A stretch of DNA of 64,000 nt from Polaromonas sp. P2-4 (GTDB taxonomy: Bacteria > Pseudomonadota > Gammaproteobacteria > Burkholderiales > Burkholderiaceae_C): contig CP087965.1 in NCBI GenBank assembly GCA_024703855.1, positions 4,146,001-4,210,000 on the forward strand. The letters are read 5' to 3'. Positions within the stretch are counted from its first letter, which is position 1. Each line of letters opens with the position of its first letter. The position numbers were made by a program, and so were the translations under genes. Shown here piece by piece: positions 1-9,450 of the stretch. The notes below the pieces were generated by a model. That model was not told where the DNA came from. It searched no databases and saw only the letters and a program-made list of their open reading frames with translations.

Positions 1-7
1 AGATGGA

Positions 8-874
8 TCATTGCGGCAAGCGGGAAAGCGCCTCGAAAATCCGTGCAAAGCGTTTCTGCAGGCTCGTCTGCAGTTGCGCGTGGGTGAAGATGTAGAACTC
101 GCCATCGCGGATCGCGCCGAGCACGCGAGCAGCCACCTTCTCCGGTGTCATACCCGCAGCGATGCTGGCGCGCAAGCGCTCGGACGAGCGGCTCGAACGC
201 TCAGCGATCGACGTCGCGACCGGCCCCGGGCAAAGCACCGAGACGCCTATGCGGCTTCCGTCCAGCTCCTGCTCGAGCGCCTCGGACAGGGCCACCACGC
301 AGGACTTGGTCGCCGAGTAGGAACCCATCGAGACATCGCGATTCACCCAGAATCCTGCACCCGAGGCGGTGTTGACGATATGGGCTGGCTCGCCATGACG
401 GCGCAGCAGCAGCGGCACGAAATGACGGATGCCGTGGATCACGCCGAAGACGTTGACGCCGAAAACCCGCGTCCAGTCGTCCTCCGACAGCGATTCGAGA
501 GCGCCGCTCATCTCGATGCCGGCGTTGTTGAATACCAAATGAACCTTGCCAAGCTGGGCCTCGAACTCGGATGCCGCAGCGCGCACGTCGGCATCCCGCG
601 CAACGTCGAGCACGCGTGTGTATATGCGCCTCCCGGTCGAGGCAAGCTGCGCACGTGCGGCTTCAAGCCCGCGTGCATCGATGTCGGCGAGCGCGAGGTC
701 GACACCGGATGCCGCGAGCGCGTGCGCCAGCGCCAGGCCGATGCCCGACGCAGCACCGGTGATGATGGCCGCCTTGCCTTCGAAATCGCGAAAGCTGGGC
801 GACGTCAGGGCGCCGGGCAGCCTCTCTTCGGGTGCGCCTCGGCCGTGGTTGCTCGTCGGTGTTTCATGTGTCAT
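8..874 (-). CDS. SDR family NAD(P)-dependent oxidoreductase
   Basis: 288-residue classical short-chain dehydrogenase, cytoplasmic, expected to oxidise or reduce an alcohol/ketone with NAD(P). Visible motifs are the TGAASGIG cofactor loop (about residues 39-46), NNAG (116-119), a Ser-containing NTAS strand (168-171) and the catalytic YSATK (Y186/K190). About 30 residues precede the Rossmann fold, so a later start is possible, but the ATG at 874 is in frame. It is the last gene of a minus-strand set after the epimerase and serine hydrolase. The 70-bp gap to that hydrolase holds a 14-bp direct repeat (cgggcttcggtggt, about 890-918). The substrate cannot be read from sequence. Confidence 0.85.
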   Translation of the reverse strand: MTHETPTSNHGRGAPEERLPGALTSPSFRDFEGKAAIITGAASGIGLALAHALAASGVDLALADIDARGLEAARAQLASTGRRIYTRVLDVARDADVRAAASEFEAQLGKVHLVFNNAGIEMSGALESLSEDDWTRVFGVNVFGVIHGIRHFVPLLLRRHGEPAHIVNTASGAGFWVNRDVSMGSYSATKSCVVALSEALEQELDGSRIGVSVLCPGPVATSIAERSSRSSERLRASIAAGMTPEKVAARVLGAIRDGEFYIFTHAQLQTSLQKRFARIFEALSRLPQ

Positions 875-943
875 GGTTGTCCTCGATCGTCGGGCTTCGG
901 TGGTCGGGCTTCGGTGGTCAGGCGGGGGCGGCCAGCCATGCGC

Positions 944-2173
944 TCAGTCTTCCAGTGCCCCGTAAACGACGTTGCGTAGGAACGCCCGGTACCACGCGCG
1001 CGTGGCCATGTCGTTCTCCTGCAGCATCAGGATGGTGATCAGTTGCTCCTGCGGATCTGCCCAGAAATAGGTGCCGAGCGCACCACCCCAGTAGAAGTCG
1101 CCCACCGAGCCGGGGACCGGACTCATGCCCTTCGTTTTGCGCACGCCTACGGCCAGCCCATGGCTCTGTCCGAATTCGGGCAGCGGCGCATTGATGCCTA
1201 GGCCCCTTGTCGAACTTCCGTAGTCCAGTGTTGGCGGTAGGTGATCGTTCAGCATCAGTTCCACGCTCTTGCGCGACAGTAAACGTGCTGCGTCGAGCGT
1301 GCCGCTATTCAACAGCATCTGGCAGAAGCGAGCGTAATCGCCTGCGGTGGACAGAAGGCCGGCACCGCCGGAGAACCACTGCGGAGGATTGGTCGCGTCG
1401 TAGTCAAACAGCACGCCCTTGGGTCCGGCGGGGTCGTTGCGCGGCATTGCCAAGCCAGCACCACCTTGCGCGGCCAAACGGAAGCCGGTCCTGTTCATGC
1501 CCAGCGGGCGCGCTACACGGTCGATGACGAAGCGTTCGAGATCCGTGCCCGACACCACCTCGATGATGCGTCCGAGCACGTCGGTGGACATGCCGTACTC
1601 GAACGCGGTTCCAGGCTGGCATTGCAGCGGCAGGGCGGCCAGCTTGGCAACCATCTCCGCATTGGTCTGTCGACCGTCCAGCAGATTGTGCTCATGACGA
1701 TACAGGCGCTGGACCAGGGAATCGCCAAACGGGCCGTAGGTCAATCCGGAGGTGTGCCTGAACAAGTCGTGCACGGTGATCGCGCGCTGTGCCGGTTCGA
1801 GTTCCAGGTGGCGTTGTCCGGTCGCGGCATCGATCTTCTCGACGCCCACATGCATGTGACTGAACTCCGGCAGAAAGTCCGCCACCGGGTCACCCAACGC
1901 CAGCAGGCCTTGCTCCAGCAGCATGAGGGCGGCCACGCCGACCAGGGGTCGGGTCATTGCGGCGATGCGGAAGACTGAATCGCGGCGCATCTTGCAGGAC
2001 ACACCCTGGTCGTTCTCGAATCCGATGGCTTCGAAATAGGCGACCTCGCCCTTGCGTGCGACCAGGACGACGGCGCCGGGAATCTTGCCCCGGTCCACGT
2101 CGGCACCAAGCACCGCAGTGATCTGTTGCAAGCGCGGCGCGGACAAGCCGACTTGCTCTGGCGTGCCAGCCAT
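944..2173 (-). CDS. Serine hydrolase / beta-lactamase-fold protein with altered SxxK motif
   Basis: About 409 residues from the ATG at 2173, which lies 14 bp after the epimerase stop. The reading frame stays open upstream only because it runs into epimerase coding sequence. The fold is the class C beta-lactamase/EstB family (PF00144): an HTSGLTYG segment near 139-146, a FEYGMSTDVLG segment carrying the second-motif Tyr (about 192) and a C-terminal GGAG segment. Where the family normally has S-M-T-K, this protein reads A-M-T-R (residues 72-75), so both the nucleophile and the general-base Lys are replaced. It may be a non-catalytic homologue, or the site may hold base-call errors. Family members hydrolyse esters or beta-lactams. 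Confidence 0.8.
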   Translation of the reverse strand: MAGTPEQVGLSAPRLQQITAVLGADVDRGKIPGAVVLVARKGEVAYFEAIGFENDQGVSCKMRRDSVFRIAAMTRPLVGVAALMLLEQGLLALGDPVADFLPEFSHMHVGVEKIDAATGQRHLELEPAQRAITVHDLFRHTSGLTYGPFGDSLVQRLYRHEHNLLDGRQTNAEMVAKLAALPLQCQPGTAFEYGMSTDVLGRIIEVVSGTDLERFVIDRVARPLGMNRTGFRLAAQGGAGLAMPRNDPAGPKGVLFDYDATNPPQWFSGGAGLLSTAGDYARFCQMLLNSGTLDAARLLSRKSVELMLNDHLPPTLDYGSSTRGLGINAPLPEFGQSHGLAVGVRKTKGMSPVPGSVGDFYWGGALGTYFWADPQEQLITILMLQENDMATRAWYRAFLRNVVYGALED

Positions 2174-2186
2174 CGCCAGTGGGTGC

Positions 2187-3159
2187 TCAGTCACGGCTGA
2201 TCTCCCCGCTGGCGATGTTGTCGTGAATATTTTCAGCGTATCGCGTACGGCCTCGCGCAATGGGGTGCACGGCAGTGCGCCGATCACGCCTTCCAATGCG
2301 CTCGCGTCGTAGTCTTCGGGCAGTGGCAACACCGGTCCGTCGAAGGTGATCGTTCCCCGCGCGGGGCTCTGCAGCTTCGATGGCCTCGACTACATCGCGC
2401 ATCTGTGCGGTGGTGCCGCGTATGTTGAACACCTCCGCGCCGTGGAATTTCCCGCGCGCTGGCGACAAGGATAGCCGCCAGGTCGTCAGCGTAATGCAGA
2501 TGGCTGCGGCCACTGTACGGGATGTCGAACGGCAGGCCCCGCGCCACCGCCAGGATCGCCTGGGTTGGCGCCGCCGTGAGCCCGTAGTCGCGCCCTGCGC
2601 CGAACACCGTCGCGGGGCGCAAGCCGATGCTCGAAACCTCCCGGTCCTGGAAGTACACGCGCGCCATCGCTTCCTCGGCCTGCTTGAATACACCGTACAG
2701 CGTGGTCGGATGCCCGACCGTCAGGTGGGTGACGGCAGCCGCGTCGTCGGCGTCTGACTTGTCATACACGGCGATCGACGAGGCATACACGATGCGCCGG
2801 ATCTGCCTGCCGCGCCGCGCCACCGCCTCGAACAGGTTCACACCACCCAGCACGTTGACCCGGGCGCCGAGCGCAGGATCCATCTTGAACTGCGGGTGCA
2901 GTAGCGCGGCGAGATGAATGATGTGTGTTACGCGATGCCTATCGAGCGTTTCCTGCAACAGGCTCAGGTTCGTAATGTCGCCTTGAACGAAATCCACACG
3001 CGACAGTTCGGCGTCGTCCATCAGCAGTCGTAGACGACGTGCGTCGCCGCCCGAATCGAAGGCGACCACTGGCACGTTCTCGCGCACAAGGCGGCGCACC
3101 ACCCACGCACCGATGCAGCCCAGCGCCCCGGTCACCAGAAAGCGTTCAGCGCCGGTCAT
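2187..3159 (-). CDS. NAD-dependent epimerase/dehydratase (frameshifted)
   Basis: Extended SDR starting at the ATG at 3159 (MTGAERFLVTGALGCIG...). It has the GxxGxxG cofactor loop at the N-terminus, a D-G-D-T-like acidic region and the catalytic YGVFK. The first frame is good to about 2460. A second frame continues (FHGAEVFNIRG, region 2365-2460), a third carries LPEDYDASALEG (about 2225-2365), and the last residues NIASGEISRD with TGA at 2187 return to the second frame. Three single-base shifts therefore split one normal-length gene. It heads the minus-strand set and is followed 14 bp later by the serine hydrolase. The likely role is sugar-nucleotide or hydroxysteroid-type oxidoreduction; the substrate is unknown. 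Confidence 0.75.
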
Positions 3160-3399
3160 GCGATGTTCCCGTCCTCGGCAGACACCGGTACAGGCCCGGC
3201 CCAATGCTGTAGCGGCGGAATCGCAACGGAGTGCGTCCGGGCGCTGCAACTCCATCCTTGGTCGAACAGCTGCGCATCCCGGCTGAAGCCTCGCGCGGAC
3301 CTGTGACTCTCTTCATCCACGTATTCATGTCGGGTACTTCCATCTTTCCAGTTATTCGCATTCCAAATCGAAATTTTGCGCGGCCAACGTGATTCATTT

Positions 3400-3436
3400 T
3401 TGACTTGTCGGGACATGGTATTGCCATTTCGGGACA
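3400..3436 (-). promoter_or_regulatory. Two-part direct-repeat operator, minus-strand orientation
   Basis: On the minus strand two half-sites, TGTCCCGAAATGGCAA (3436-3421) and TGTCCCGACAAGTCAA (3415-3400), start exactly 21 bp apart. They match the operator half-sites at 3614, 8285 and 24214 and point towards the minus-strand operon starting at 3159. AraC-family dimers commonly bind direct repeats two helical turns apart, so this is a probable activator site. The intergenic stretch 3160-3740 contains this site, the one at 3614-3650 and no credible gene. Confidence 0.7.
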
Positions 3437-3613
3437 CTGCGCTCGTCCCATGCCAGTGCAAGTCCGTGGTGCCCGGAGGTGTCAGCGCAGATCAGGCCGC
3501 TTGGTCACGGAACCATGGAGGCCGCAATGGTTCGAATCGCATTTTTCAGGTCGCGAGGCTGGCAGGAACACGGCTTGACCTAGTGCAATGCATAGGTGAT
3601 GGCAGGTCGTTCA

Positions 3614-3650
3614 TGTCTCTAAACATCAAATCGCTGTCTCAAGATATCAA
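3614..3650 (+). promoter_or_regulatory. Two-part direct-repeat operator, plus-strand orientation
   Basis: Half-sites TGTCTCTAAACATCAA (3614-3629) and TGTCTCAAGATATCAA (3635-3650) are 21 bp apart start to start. They lie 90 bp upstream of the ATG at 3741. The pattern is the same as at 3400-3436 (opposite orientation), 8285-8321 and 24214-24250. Likely bound by one of the AraC-type regulators encoded at 7238-8276 or 23195-24209. Confidence 0.7.
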
Positions 3651-3740
3651 TCGCGGACGCCGCCTTTGAATCTATATTTCCCGGAGGAGCGCGGAATCAA
3701 GCTGCGCACTGCTGAATCAAGTTTCAACCGTGAGGTGTCC

Positions 3741-4814
3741 ATGAACAATCTTGTCTCCCTCGTCAACCACCAGATCCGTCTGGCCTCGCGGCCGGTTGGC
3801 ATGCCCACCCGCGCCAATTGGCGCGATACCACCGAGCCGGTGGCCGAACCTCCCACGGGAGGTGTGGTAGTGAAGACGCTGTTTCTGTCGCTGGTCCCGG
3901 CCATGCGCGGCTGGATGAGCGATGCCAAGAGTTACATCGCGCCGGTGGCGATCGACGACGTGATGCGGGCCGGCGGCATCGGCCAGGTCATTTTGTCAAG
4001 GTCGGAGCAATTCGCAGTGGGCGATCTGGTGTCCGGCCTGTTTGGCGTGCAGGAATATTGCGGTATAGCGCAGGACGATCTTGCACGACGGGGTTTGACC
4101 CGCATCGACCTGCGCGCGGGCAGCATGACGCAATGGCTCAACGTGTTGGGCAATCCGGGCATGACCGGGTATTTCGGCCTGATGGAAGTCGGCCAGCCCA
4201 AGGCCGGCGAGACCCTCGTGGTCTCCGGCGCGTCCGGCGCTGTGGGCCAGACCGTGGGGCAGTTGGCCAAGATCAAGGGCTTGCGCGTGGTGGGTATTGC
4301 CGGCAGCCGCGCGAAGTGCGACTGGGTTGTCAGTGAGCTTGGATTCGATGCCTGCATCGACTACAAGGCTGGTGCAGCGTCGGTGTCCGATGGACTCCAT
4401 CAACATTGCGGCGATGGCGTGGACATCTACTTCGACAACGTCGGCGGCGACATTTTGGATGCGGTGCTGGAGCGTATCAACCGCAAGGCGCGCATCGTCA
4501 TCTGTGGCGCCATCAGTCAGTACAACAACACGACGGTCCAGGGCCCGAGAAATTACTTGAACCTGCTGGTTCACCGGGCGCGCATGGAAGGCATGTTGGT
4601 GGCCGACTACGTCGACCGTTTCCCTGTTGCCGTGGCGGAAATGGCGGGCTACCTCAAGGATGGCCGCATGAAAAGCAGGGAGGACGTCGTTTTGGGCCTG
4701 GACCAATTTCCGGAAGCTCTGCTCAAACTCTTCAAAGGCGAGAACTTCGGCAAGCTGGTGCTGCAGGTCGCGCCACTGGCCGCGCCTGAAAGGCCAACAC
4801 TCTGGAGCCAAACA
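3741..4814 (+). CDS. NADP-dependent MDR oxidoreductase (CurA/LTB4-dehydrogenase-like)
   Basis: 358 residues of zinc-free medium-chain reductase. It has an N-terminal GroES-like domain (VNHQIRLASRP..., typical of the CurA/leukotriene B4 12-hydroxydehydrogenase group), the cofactor loop SGASGAVGQTVGQLAK, and a C-terminal NFGKLVLQV typical of the family end. The ATG at 3741 is 90 bp after the operator. There is no stop codon: the frame runs straight into the SDR that starts at 4815. A TGA exists at 4787-4789 in another frame, so either this is a true MDR-SDR fusion or a one-base error hides the stop. The family reduces enone or enoyl double bonds with NADPH. Confidence 0.8.
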
Positions 4815-5567
4815 ATGACATCACTTGACCAGCCACTACGAGGAAAGGTCGCGATCGTCACCGGAGCCGGTAAAGGCATCGGCAAGGCGATCGCGCAGGC
4901 GTATGCGGGCGCAGGGGCCGCCGTTTGCTGCGCGGCACGCACCGAAGCGGAGGTGTGCGAGACCGTGCGATCCATCGAGGCATCGGGAGGGCGAGGGCTT
5001 GCGGTACCGACGGACGTCGCACAGCTTGGCAGCGTCCGGGGGATGGTGCAAGCGACGGTCGAGGCCTTCGGCCGGCTGGACATTCTGGTCATCAATGCCG
5101 GTATTAACGGCGATGCATTGCCAGTCGAAACCAGCGATCCCGACGTCTGGCGTTCGACGCTCGAAGTGAATCTGATTGGCGCCTACCTGTGCGCTCAGGC
5201 GGCGATTCCGGCCCTGAAGGCGAGCGGATCGGGAAAGATCATCACGCTCGGATCAGGCCTCGGGCATCGAGGCATGCCGGGTCTCTCGGCCTACGCGTGC
5301 TCCAAGGCAGGACTGTGGATGCTCACTCGGGTGCTTGCGCAGGAACTTGCCCCTTTCAATATCGATGTCAACGAGCTGATTCCGGGACCGGTGGCAACCG
5401 ACATGACCACCAAGTCGGCCGTACAGCCGTATCTCGTGGCGCCGGGCATCGACAGCGAATGGTTCAAGACCCCCTCCGATGTCCTGCCACTCGCGCTGTT
5501 TCTCGCCAGCCAGCCGCCAAGAGGCCCGACGGCGCAAAGTTTCGGCCTGCTGCGTCGGGACATCTGA
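4815..5567 (+). CDS. SDR family oxidoreductase, in frame with upstream MDR
   Basis: 250-residue SDR from the internal ATG at 4815. It has TGAGKGIG near the N-terminus, an INAG in place of NNAG, the catalytic YACSK and a C-terminal PTAQSFGLLRRDI tail, which is usual in this SDR subgroup. It is read in the same frame as the preceding MDR (3741-4814), giving a continuous 609-codon frame. Both domains are complete, so they could work as two proteins or as one bifunctional enzyme acting on successive double-bond and carbonyl steps. The substrate is unknown. Confidence 0.82.
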   Translation: MTSLDQPLRGKVAIVTGAGKGIGKAIAQAYAGAGAAVCCAARTEAEVCETVRSIEASGGRGLAVPTDVAQLGSVRGMVQATVEAFGRLDILVINAGINGDALPVETSDPDVWRSTLEVNLIGAYLCAQAAIPALKASGSGKIITLGSGLGHRGMPGLSAYACSKAGLWMLTRVLAQELAPFNIDVNELIPGPVATDMTTKSAVQPYLVAPGIDSEWFKTPSDVLPLALFLASQPPRGPTAQSFGLLRRDI

Positions 5568-5652
5568 TGGTCACGGATATCGTCGCCAGCGAACTCCAAA
5601 ATCAAACCAAGGTGGCGACAACACGAGCACATTCAATTCAAAGGAGGCAAAC

Positions 5653-6486
5653 TTGAACAGCAAGAAACTGCAGGGCAAGACTGCCCTCATCACCGGCGGC
5701 GGGCGTGGCCTGGGCCTGGCTATCGCAGAGGCCATGGCACATGAAGGCGCCCGCCTGGTGATCTGCGATATTGACACGAGCACGCTGGAAGAATCACGCC
5801 AGTCCCTGAGCGGAATAGGCGCCGAAGTACTGGCACTGCGCTGCGACGTCAGCGACAGCGCCGCCGTGGATGCCATGTTCGCGCAGGCGGGCCAGCACTT
5901 CGGAACCATCGACATCCTGGTCAACAACGCGGGGCGCATGCCCACCTCGCCGGCCGAAGAAGATCTGCGCAAGAAGCATTACGCCTACCGGACCACCCCC
6001 GTGCCACGCCAGTCGCTGGGCATCACCAGCTCGCTCACCGATGAGGACTGGCTCAAGTGGTGGGGCATCAACATGCATGCCGTGTTCTATTGCACGCGCG
6101 CCGCCCTGCGCTTCATGGAGCCGCAGCGCTCGGGCAAGATCATCAATATCGCCTCGGTGGCTGGCATGGGGGCGGGCAGCATGCACAGCCCGGGTTACTC
6201 GGCCACCAAGGCCGGCGTCATCAGCCTGACGAAGACCACGGCCTTCGATGTCGCAGGCGCCAACATTTATGTCAATGCCATCGCCTGCGGCGGCGTTCTG
6301 ACGCCACCGATGCAAGCCTACCTGGATGGCGCAACCGAGGAGCAACGCGGCAATCTCTTCCAGCTGGTGCCGCTGGGTCGCTTTGCCGAGCCGAAGCAAT
6401 ACGCTTCGCTCGCGGTGTATCTGGCCTCGGATGAGCACTACTTCGTCGGCCAGATCCTCAGCCCGAATGGCGGCTACGTGATCTGA
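5653..6486 (+). CDS. SDR family oxidoreductase
   Basis: 277 residues. The start is the TTG at 5653, chosen because a perfect AAGGAGG lies at 5641-5647, while upstream codons in the frame have no such signal. Motifs are TGGGRGLG (14-21), NNAG, and YSATKAG with catalytic Tyr/Lys. An unusual insertion follows NNAG (about 30 residues including KKHYAYRTTPVPRQ), a length seen in some SDRs with large hydrophobic substrates. It ends with a standard GQILSPNGGYVI tail. It probably belongs to the same transcription unit as the MDR/SDR pair, about 85 bp downstream. Confidence 0.85.
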   Translation: MNSKKLQGKTALITGGGRGLGLAIAEAMAHEGARLVICDIDTSTLEESRQSLSGIGAEVLALRCDVSDSAAVDAMFAQAGQHFGTIDILVNNAGRMPTSPAEEDLRKKHYAYRTTPVPRQSLGITSSLTDEDWLKWWGINMHAVFYCTRAALRFMEPQRSGKIINIASVAGMGAGSMHSPGYSATKAGVISLTKTTAFDVAGANIYVNAIACGGVLTPPMQAYLDGATEEQRGNLFQLVPLGRFAEPKQYASLAVYLASDEHYFVGQILSPNGGYVI

Positions 6487-6515
6487 GAATCCAACCTCAC
6501 TTTTGGGATATCTCG

Positions 6516-7077
6516 ATGAACTCAGCTCTTGAGCCTGCCGTCGTTTTCGTTCCCTGGTCTGCGCGACCGCATGCCGGACCATTGGCAGGAACTGCTGGCG
6601 GCCAAGCTGCCGCGGAGCCGCATCGTTCCAACGCTGCAGGACAACAAACTGAGCCTGGCCGCACGCGTGGCAGCGCTCGAGCAGACTCTGGCGGATATCG
6701 AAGGGCCGATCATGCTGGTTGCCCACAGCGCGGGCGCAATCATCGCGGTCCATTGGGCCGTTTGCCACCAGCGATCGATCATCGGTGCTCTGCTCGCGGT
6801 ACCGGTCGACCTCGAGACACCGCTGCCGCCCGGCCGCCCAACCATCGGCGAGCTGAGGGCGCAGGGCTGGCTGCCGCTGCCCAGACGACGCCTGTCGTTC
6901 CCCAGCATTGTGGCTGCGAGCGCCAATGATCCGCTCGGGCCGCCGGATCGAATCGCCGAACTCGCCCGCGCCTGGGGTAGCCGGCTGGTGGAGCTCGGTC
7001 CGGTCGGGCATCTGGCACCCGCCGAAGGCTACGGCGAGTGGCCGGACGCGGTGCGATTCATACGCGAACTGTCATAA
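6516..7077 (+). CDS. RBBP9/YdeN-type alpha/beta hydrolase (frameshifted at 5' end)
   Basis: Small serine hydrolase (PF06821-like), one of three paralogues here (others 11420-12004 and 17752-18321). From the ATG at 6516 the frame gives MNSALEPAVVFVP. The rest (PGLRDRMPDHWQ...) lies in the next frame, so an extra T near 6556 (ccctggtctg) breaks the gene; removing it restores the family start. Nucleophile Ser in AHSAG, Asp in ANDPLG and His in GHLAPAEGYGEW are all present. The role is unknown; RBBP9-like proteins are small esterases/peptidases. It is the last gene of the plus-strand set before the convergent AraC gene. Confidence 0.75.
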
Positions 7078-7237
7078 ACTCAGGTGGAGGTCCGGCAACG
7101 ACTACCGGCCTCCAGAGTCACCCGCGGCGGCATCGCCCACCGGCACGGTGCGGATCTGCGCGCCCAACGTGCCTGGCACCGACCTGAACCGGGCGGGTCG
7201 AAGTCGATGCCGGCATTCGCCGAGACCGCCGACGCAG

Positions 7238-8276
7238 TCATGTTGCCGTCCCACGTCGGGTCCGGCGTGTCGGCCCGCGCGAGCGGCGCCACGCACCGGC
7301 GCTGCTGCCGAATTCGGCGTGGAACCAATGCGCGAACGCGCTCGAGGAAGAGAAGCCCAGAAGTTGCGCCATCTCGGCCATGGCGACGTCCGTCTCGGCA
7401 AGCCGGCGCTGGACGAATTCGAGCCGAATCTGACGCAATACCGACGAGAATGTCTCGCCTTCGGCGATGAGCCATCGATGTATGGTGCGCCGATCGACTC
7501 TCAGGTGCTGGGCCACCTGATCCACGGTGCAGCGCCCGGACGGCATCAGTGCGCTGACAAGTTGGCGGACCACCCCTGCGCTGGTATGGTGTGCCTGGCC
7601 CAGCGCGTGATCGAGGTATTCGCGCGCAAAACGGGCCATGTCGGGGTCGGTGCGGGGCAATTCCCGCTTCAGGTCCGCGCGTCGCAAACGATGCCGTTGA
7701 ACTGCGCGTCGAATTCGACCCGAGTGCCAAACATGTCGCGATCGCGCGCATGTCGCGCGGTGCGCGGTGCGTGAAACAGACACTCCTGGGGCGCCACTGG
7801 GCACCCAGCAATTCACGCAGGGTCTGGAACATCATGCCAACCGTCATTTCCATGGCCTGACGCGCCGGCGCAGGGCTGGCCAGCAGGATCTCCTCGCGGA
7901 TGTAGACCAACTCGTCGACCTGCTCGATCTTGGTCAGCAGTACGGTATTCACGATATGCATGTAACGACATAGGGTTTCCAGGGCCTGCAGCCCGGTGGG
8001 CTCCTCGCGCAAAGCCAGGCTCATCGGCCCTAGGTTGGACAGGCGGCGCTGGCGCGCCAGCCGCAGCCCGACGTCCTCCACGCCGGCGGCCTGGGCGCTG
8101 GACTCGAGCAGTTTGCACGCCGCGTCCAGGCTGATCGGTGTGGACAAGTCATTCAGGCAATGGCTGGGCAGTCCGGCGCGGCGCATCATTTGCGCAGCGT
8201 CCAGTCCCAGCGCGCTTGCCACTTCGGGATAACCCTGAAGGCTCGCGCTTCGGATTGTTTGAGGAGCGCTAGGCAT
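7238..8276 (-). CDS. AraC family transcriptional regulator (frameshifted)
   Basis: AraC/OruR-type regulator. It has an N-terminal Arabinose_bd-like ligand domain (start MPSAPQTIRSASLQGY at 8276) and a C-terminal double helix-turn-helix (RCTVDQVAQHLRVDRRTIHR ... MAQLLGFSSSSAFAHWF). Two shifts near 7710-7740 put a short middle stretch (FGTRVEFDAQFNGIVC) in a third frame; otherwise the length fits the family (about 340 residues). It is divergent from the Bug protein gene, with the 21-bp-period operator between them. It is closely related to the regulator at 23195-24209 and probably controls this cluster. Confidence 0.8.
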
Positions 8277-8284
8277 GAATCCAA

Positions 8285-8321
8285 TGTCCCTTTTCAGCAA
8301 TTCTATGTCTCGAATTATCAA
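8285..8321 (+). promoter_or_regulatory. Two-part direct-repeat operator between AraC gene and Bug gene
   Basis: Half-sites TGTCCCTTTTCAGCAA (8285-8300) and TGTCTCGAATTATCAA (8306-8321), 21 bp apart. They sit immediately upstream of the AraC-type gene (start 8276) and about 90 bp upstream of the Bug protein start. The position matches the operator at 24214-24250 in the second cluster. It could serve both divergent promoters: autoregulation and activation of the uptake/catabolic run. Confidence 0.75.
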
Positions 8322-8408
8322 TCAATCTGCATTGCCTTCTGAACAAAATCTCTCTGTGCACGGAATTTTTTGCGATCGGTCCGATGCACACCACCCAAGG
8401 AGAATCAC

Positions 8409-9402
8409 ATGAGGCAAAAAGGTCAATGGCGCGTGTAGCGGGCACTTTCATTCAGGCACTCGCCGTAGGGCTCATCGGCTTGGCAGCGTATCCGGCTCTG
8501 GCCTGGACGGACAAGCCGGTCAAGGTACTGGTGCCGGCGCCTGCGGGCGGCACCATGGATGTGTTGGCGCGCCTGCTTGCCGAGCAGCTGGCCGCAGACA
8601 TCGGCCAGCCGGTGATTGTCGACAACAAGCCTGGAGCGGGTGGTGCGATTGCCGTGAAGGCCATGATGTCCGCGCCGGCGGATGGGCAGACCATCATGGT
8701 GACCGCCAGCAATGTACTCGTCGAGATTCCGCATGTGTTGAAAGGGGGATTTGACCCGCTCAAGGACGTGAAGCCGGTCGCCGCATTCGTGCGGGCCAAC
8801 CTGATCCTGGTCGGCAACCCCGCCCTTCCCCGCAAGACTTCAAGGCTCTGATAGCCTACGTCAAGGCCAATCCCGGCAAGGTCAGCTTCGCCTCCTACAG
8901 CGCCGGGACCGGCGCGCACTACGCCGGCATGATCCTGAACCAGAAAGCGGGTTTGGACATGCAGCATGTGCCTTTCGCGGGTTCGCCGCCGGCGCTGGCG
9001 CAGGTCATGGGGGGCCAGATTCCACTGATGTTCGACGGTGTCGTGACTTCGCTGCCTTTTATCAACGCCGGCAAGATCAAGGCTTATGGCGTGTCCGGCC
9101 AGGCCCGTTCCATCCACTTTCCCAACTTGCCGACCTTCACCGAACTCGGTTATCCGGAACTGGATATCAGCAACTGGTTTGGTGTGGTGGCATCGGCGAA
9201 TGTGCCGCCTGCCCTCTTGGGCCGCATCAACGCGGCAGTCTTGAAGGCTGGCGCCGCGCCCAAGGTGCACGACCGGCTGTTTGCCCTCGGCTTCGAGCCG
9301 ATGGAGGCGCTTTCATCGGCGCAATTGCAGCAGTCGGTTCGTGCGGAATTCGATCGCAACGCGGCCATCGTCAAGACCTTCAACATCCAATTGAGCCAGT
9401 AG
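8409..9402 (+). CDS. Tripartite tricarboxylate transporter substrate-binding protein (Bug/TctC)
   Basis: Periplasmic solute-binding protein of the Bug family. It has a hydrophobic signal segment (FIQALAVGLIGLAAYPALA), then WTDKPVKVLVPAPAGGTMD, the usual Bug start of the mature protein. The ATG at 8409 has AAGGAG just upstream but needs one base added in the A5 run at 8416-8420 to reach the main frame. A second shift lies near 8840, after which the frame runs from LIAYVKANPGK to the stop. Bug proteins deliver carboxylates to TctAB-type carriers or act as sensors; no TctA/TctB gene is in this window. It is a paralogue of the protein at 24341-25320 and the first gene of a probable operon. Confidence 0.85.
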
Positions 9403-9450
9403 GCGGTCGCCCCGCCACTCGCCGCAATCCAAGTACAGGAGCACGTCGCC

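Noticed and set aside
3146..3461. Two overlapping minus-strand frames upstream of the epimerase
   Set aside because: They cover the operator region, lack ribosome-binding sites and resemble no family.
8409..9402. Complete tripartite tricarboxylate transporter
   Set aside because: Only the binding protein is encoded here (and at 24341-25320); no TctA or TctB membrane gene is in the window.
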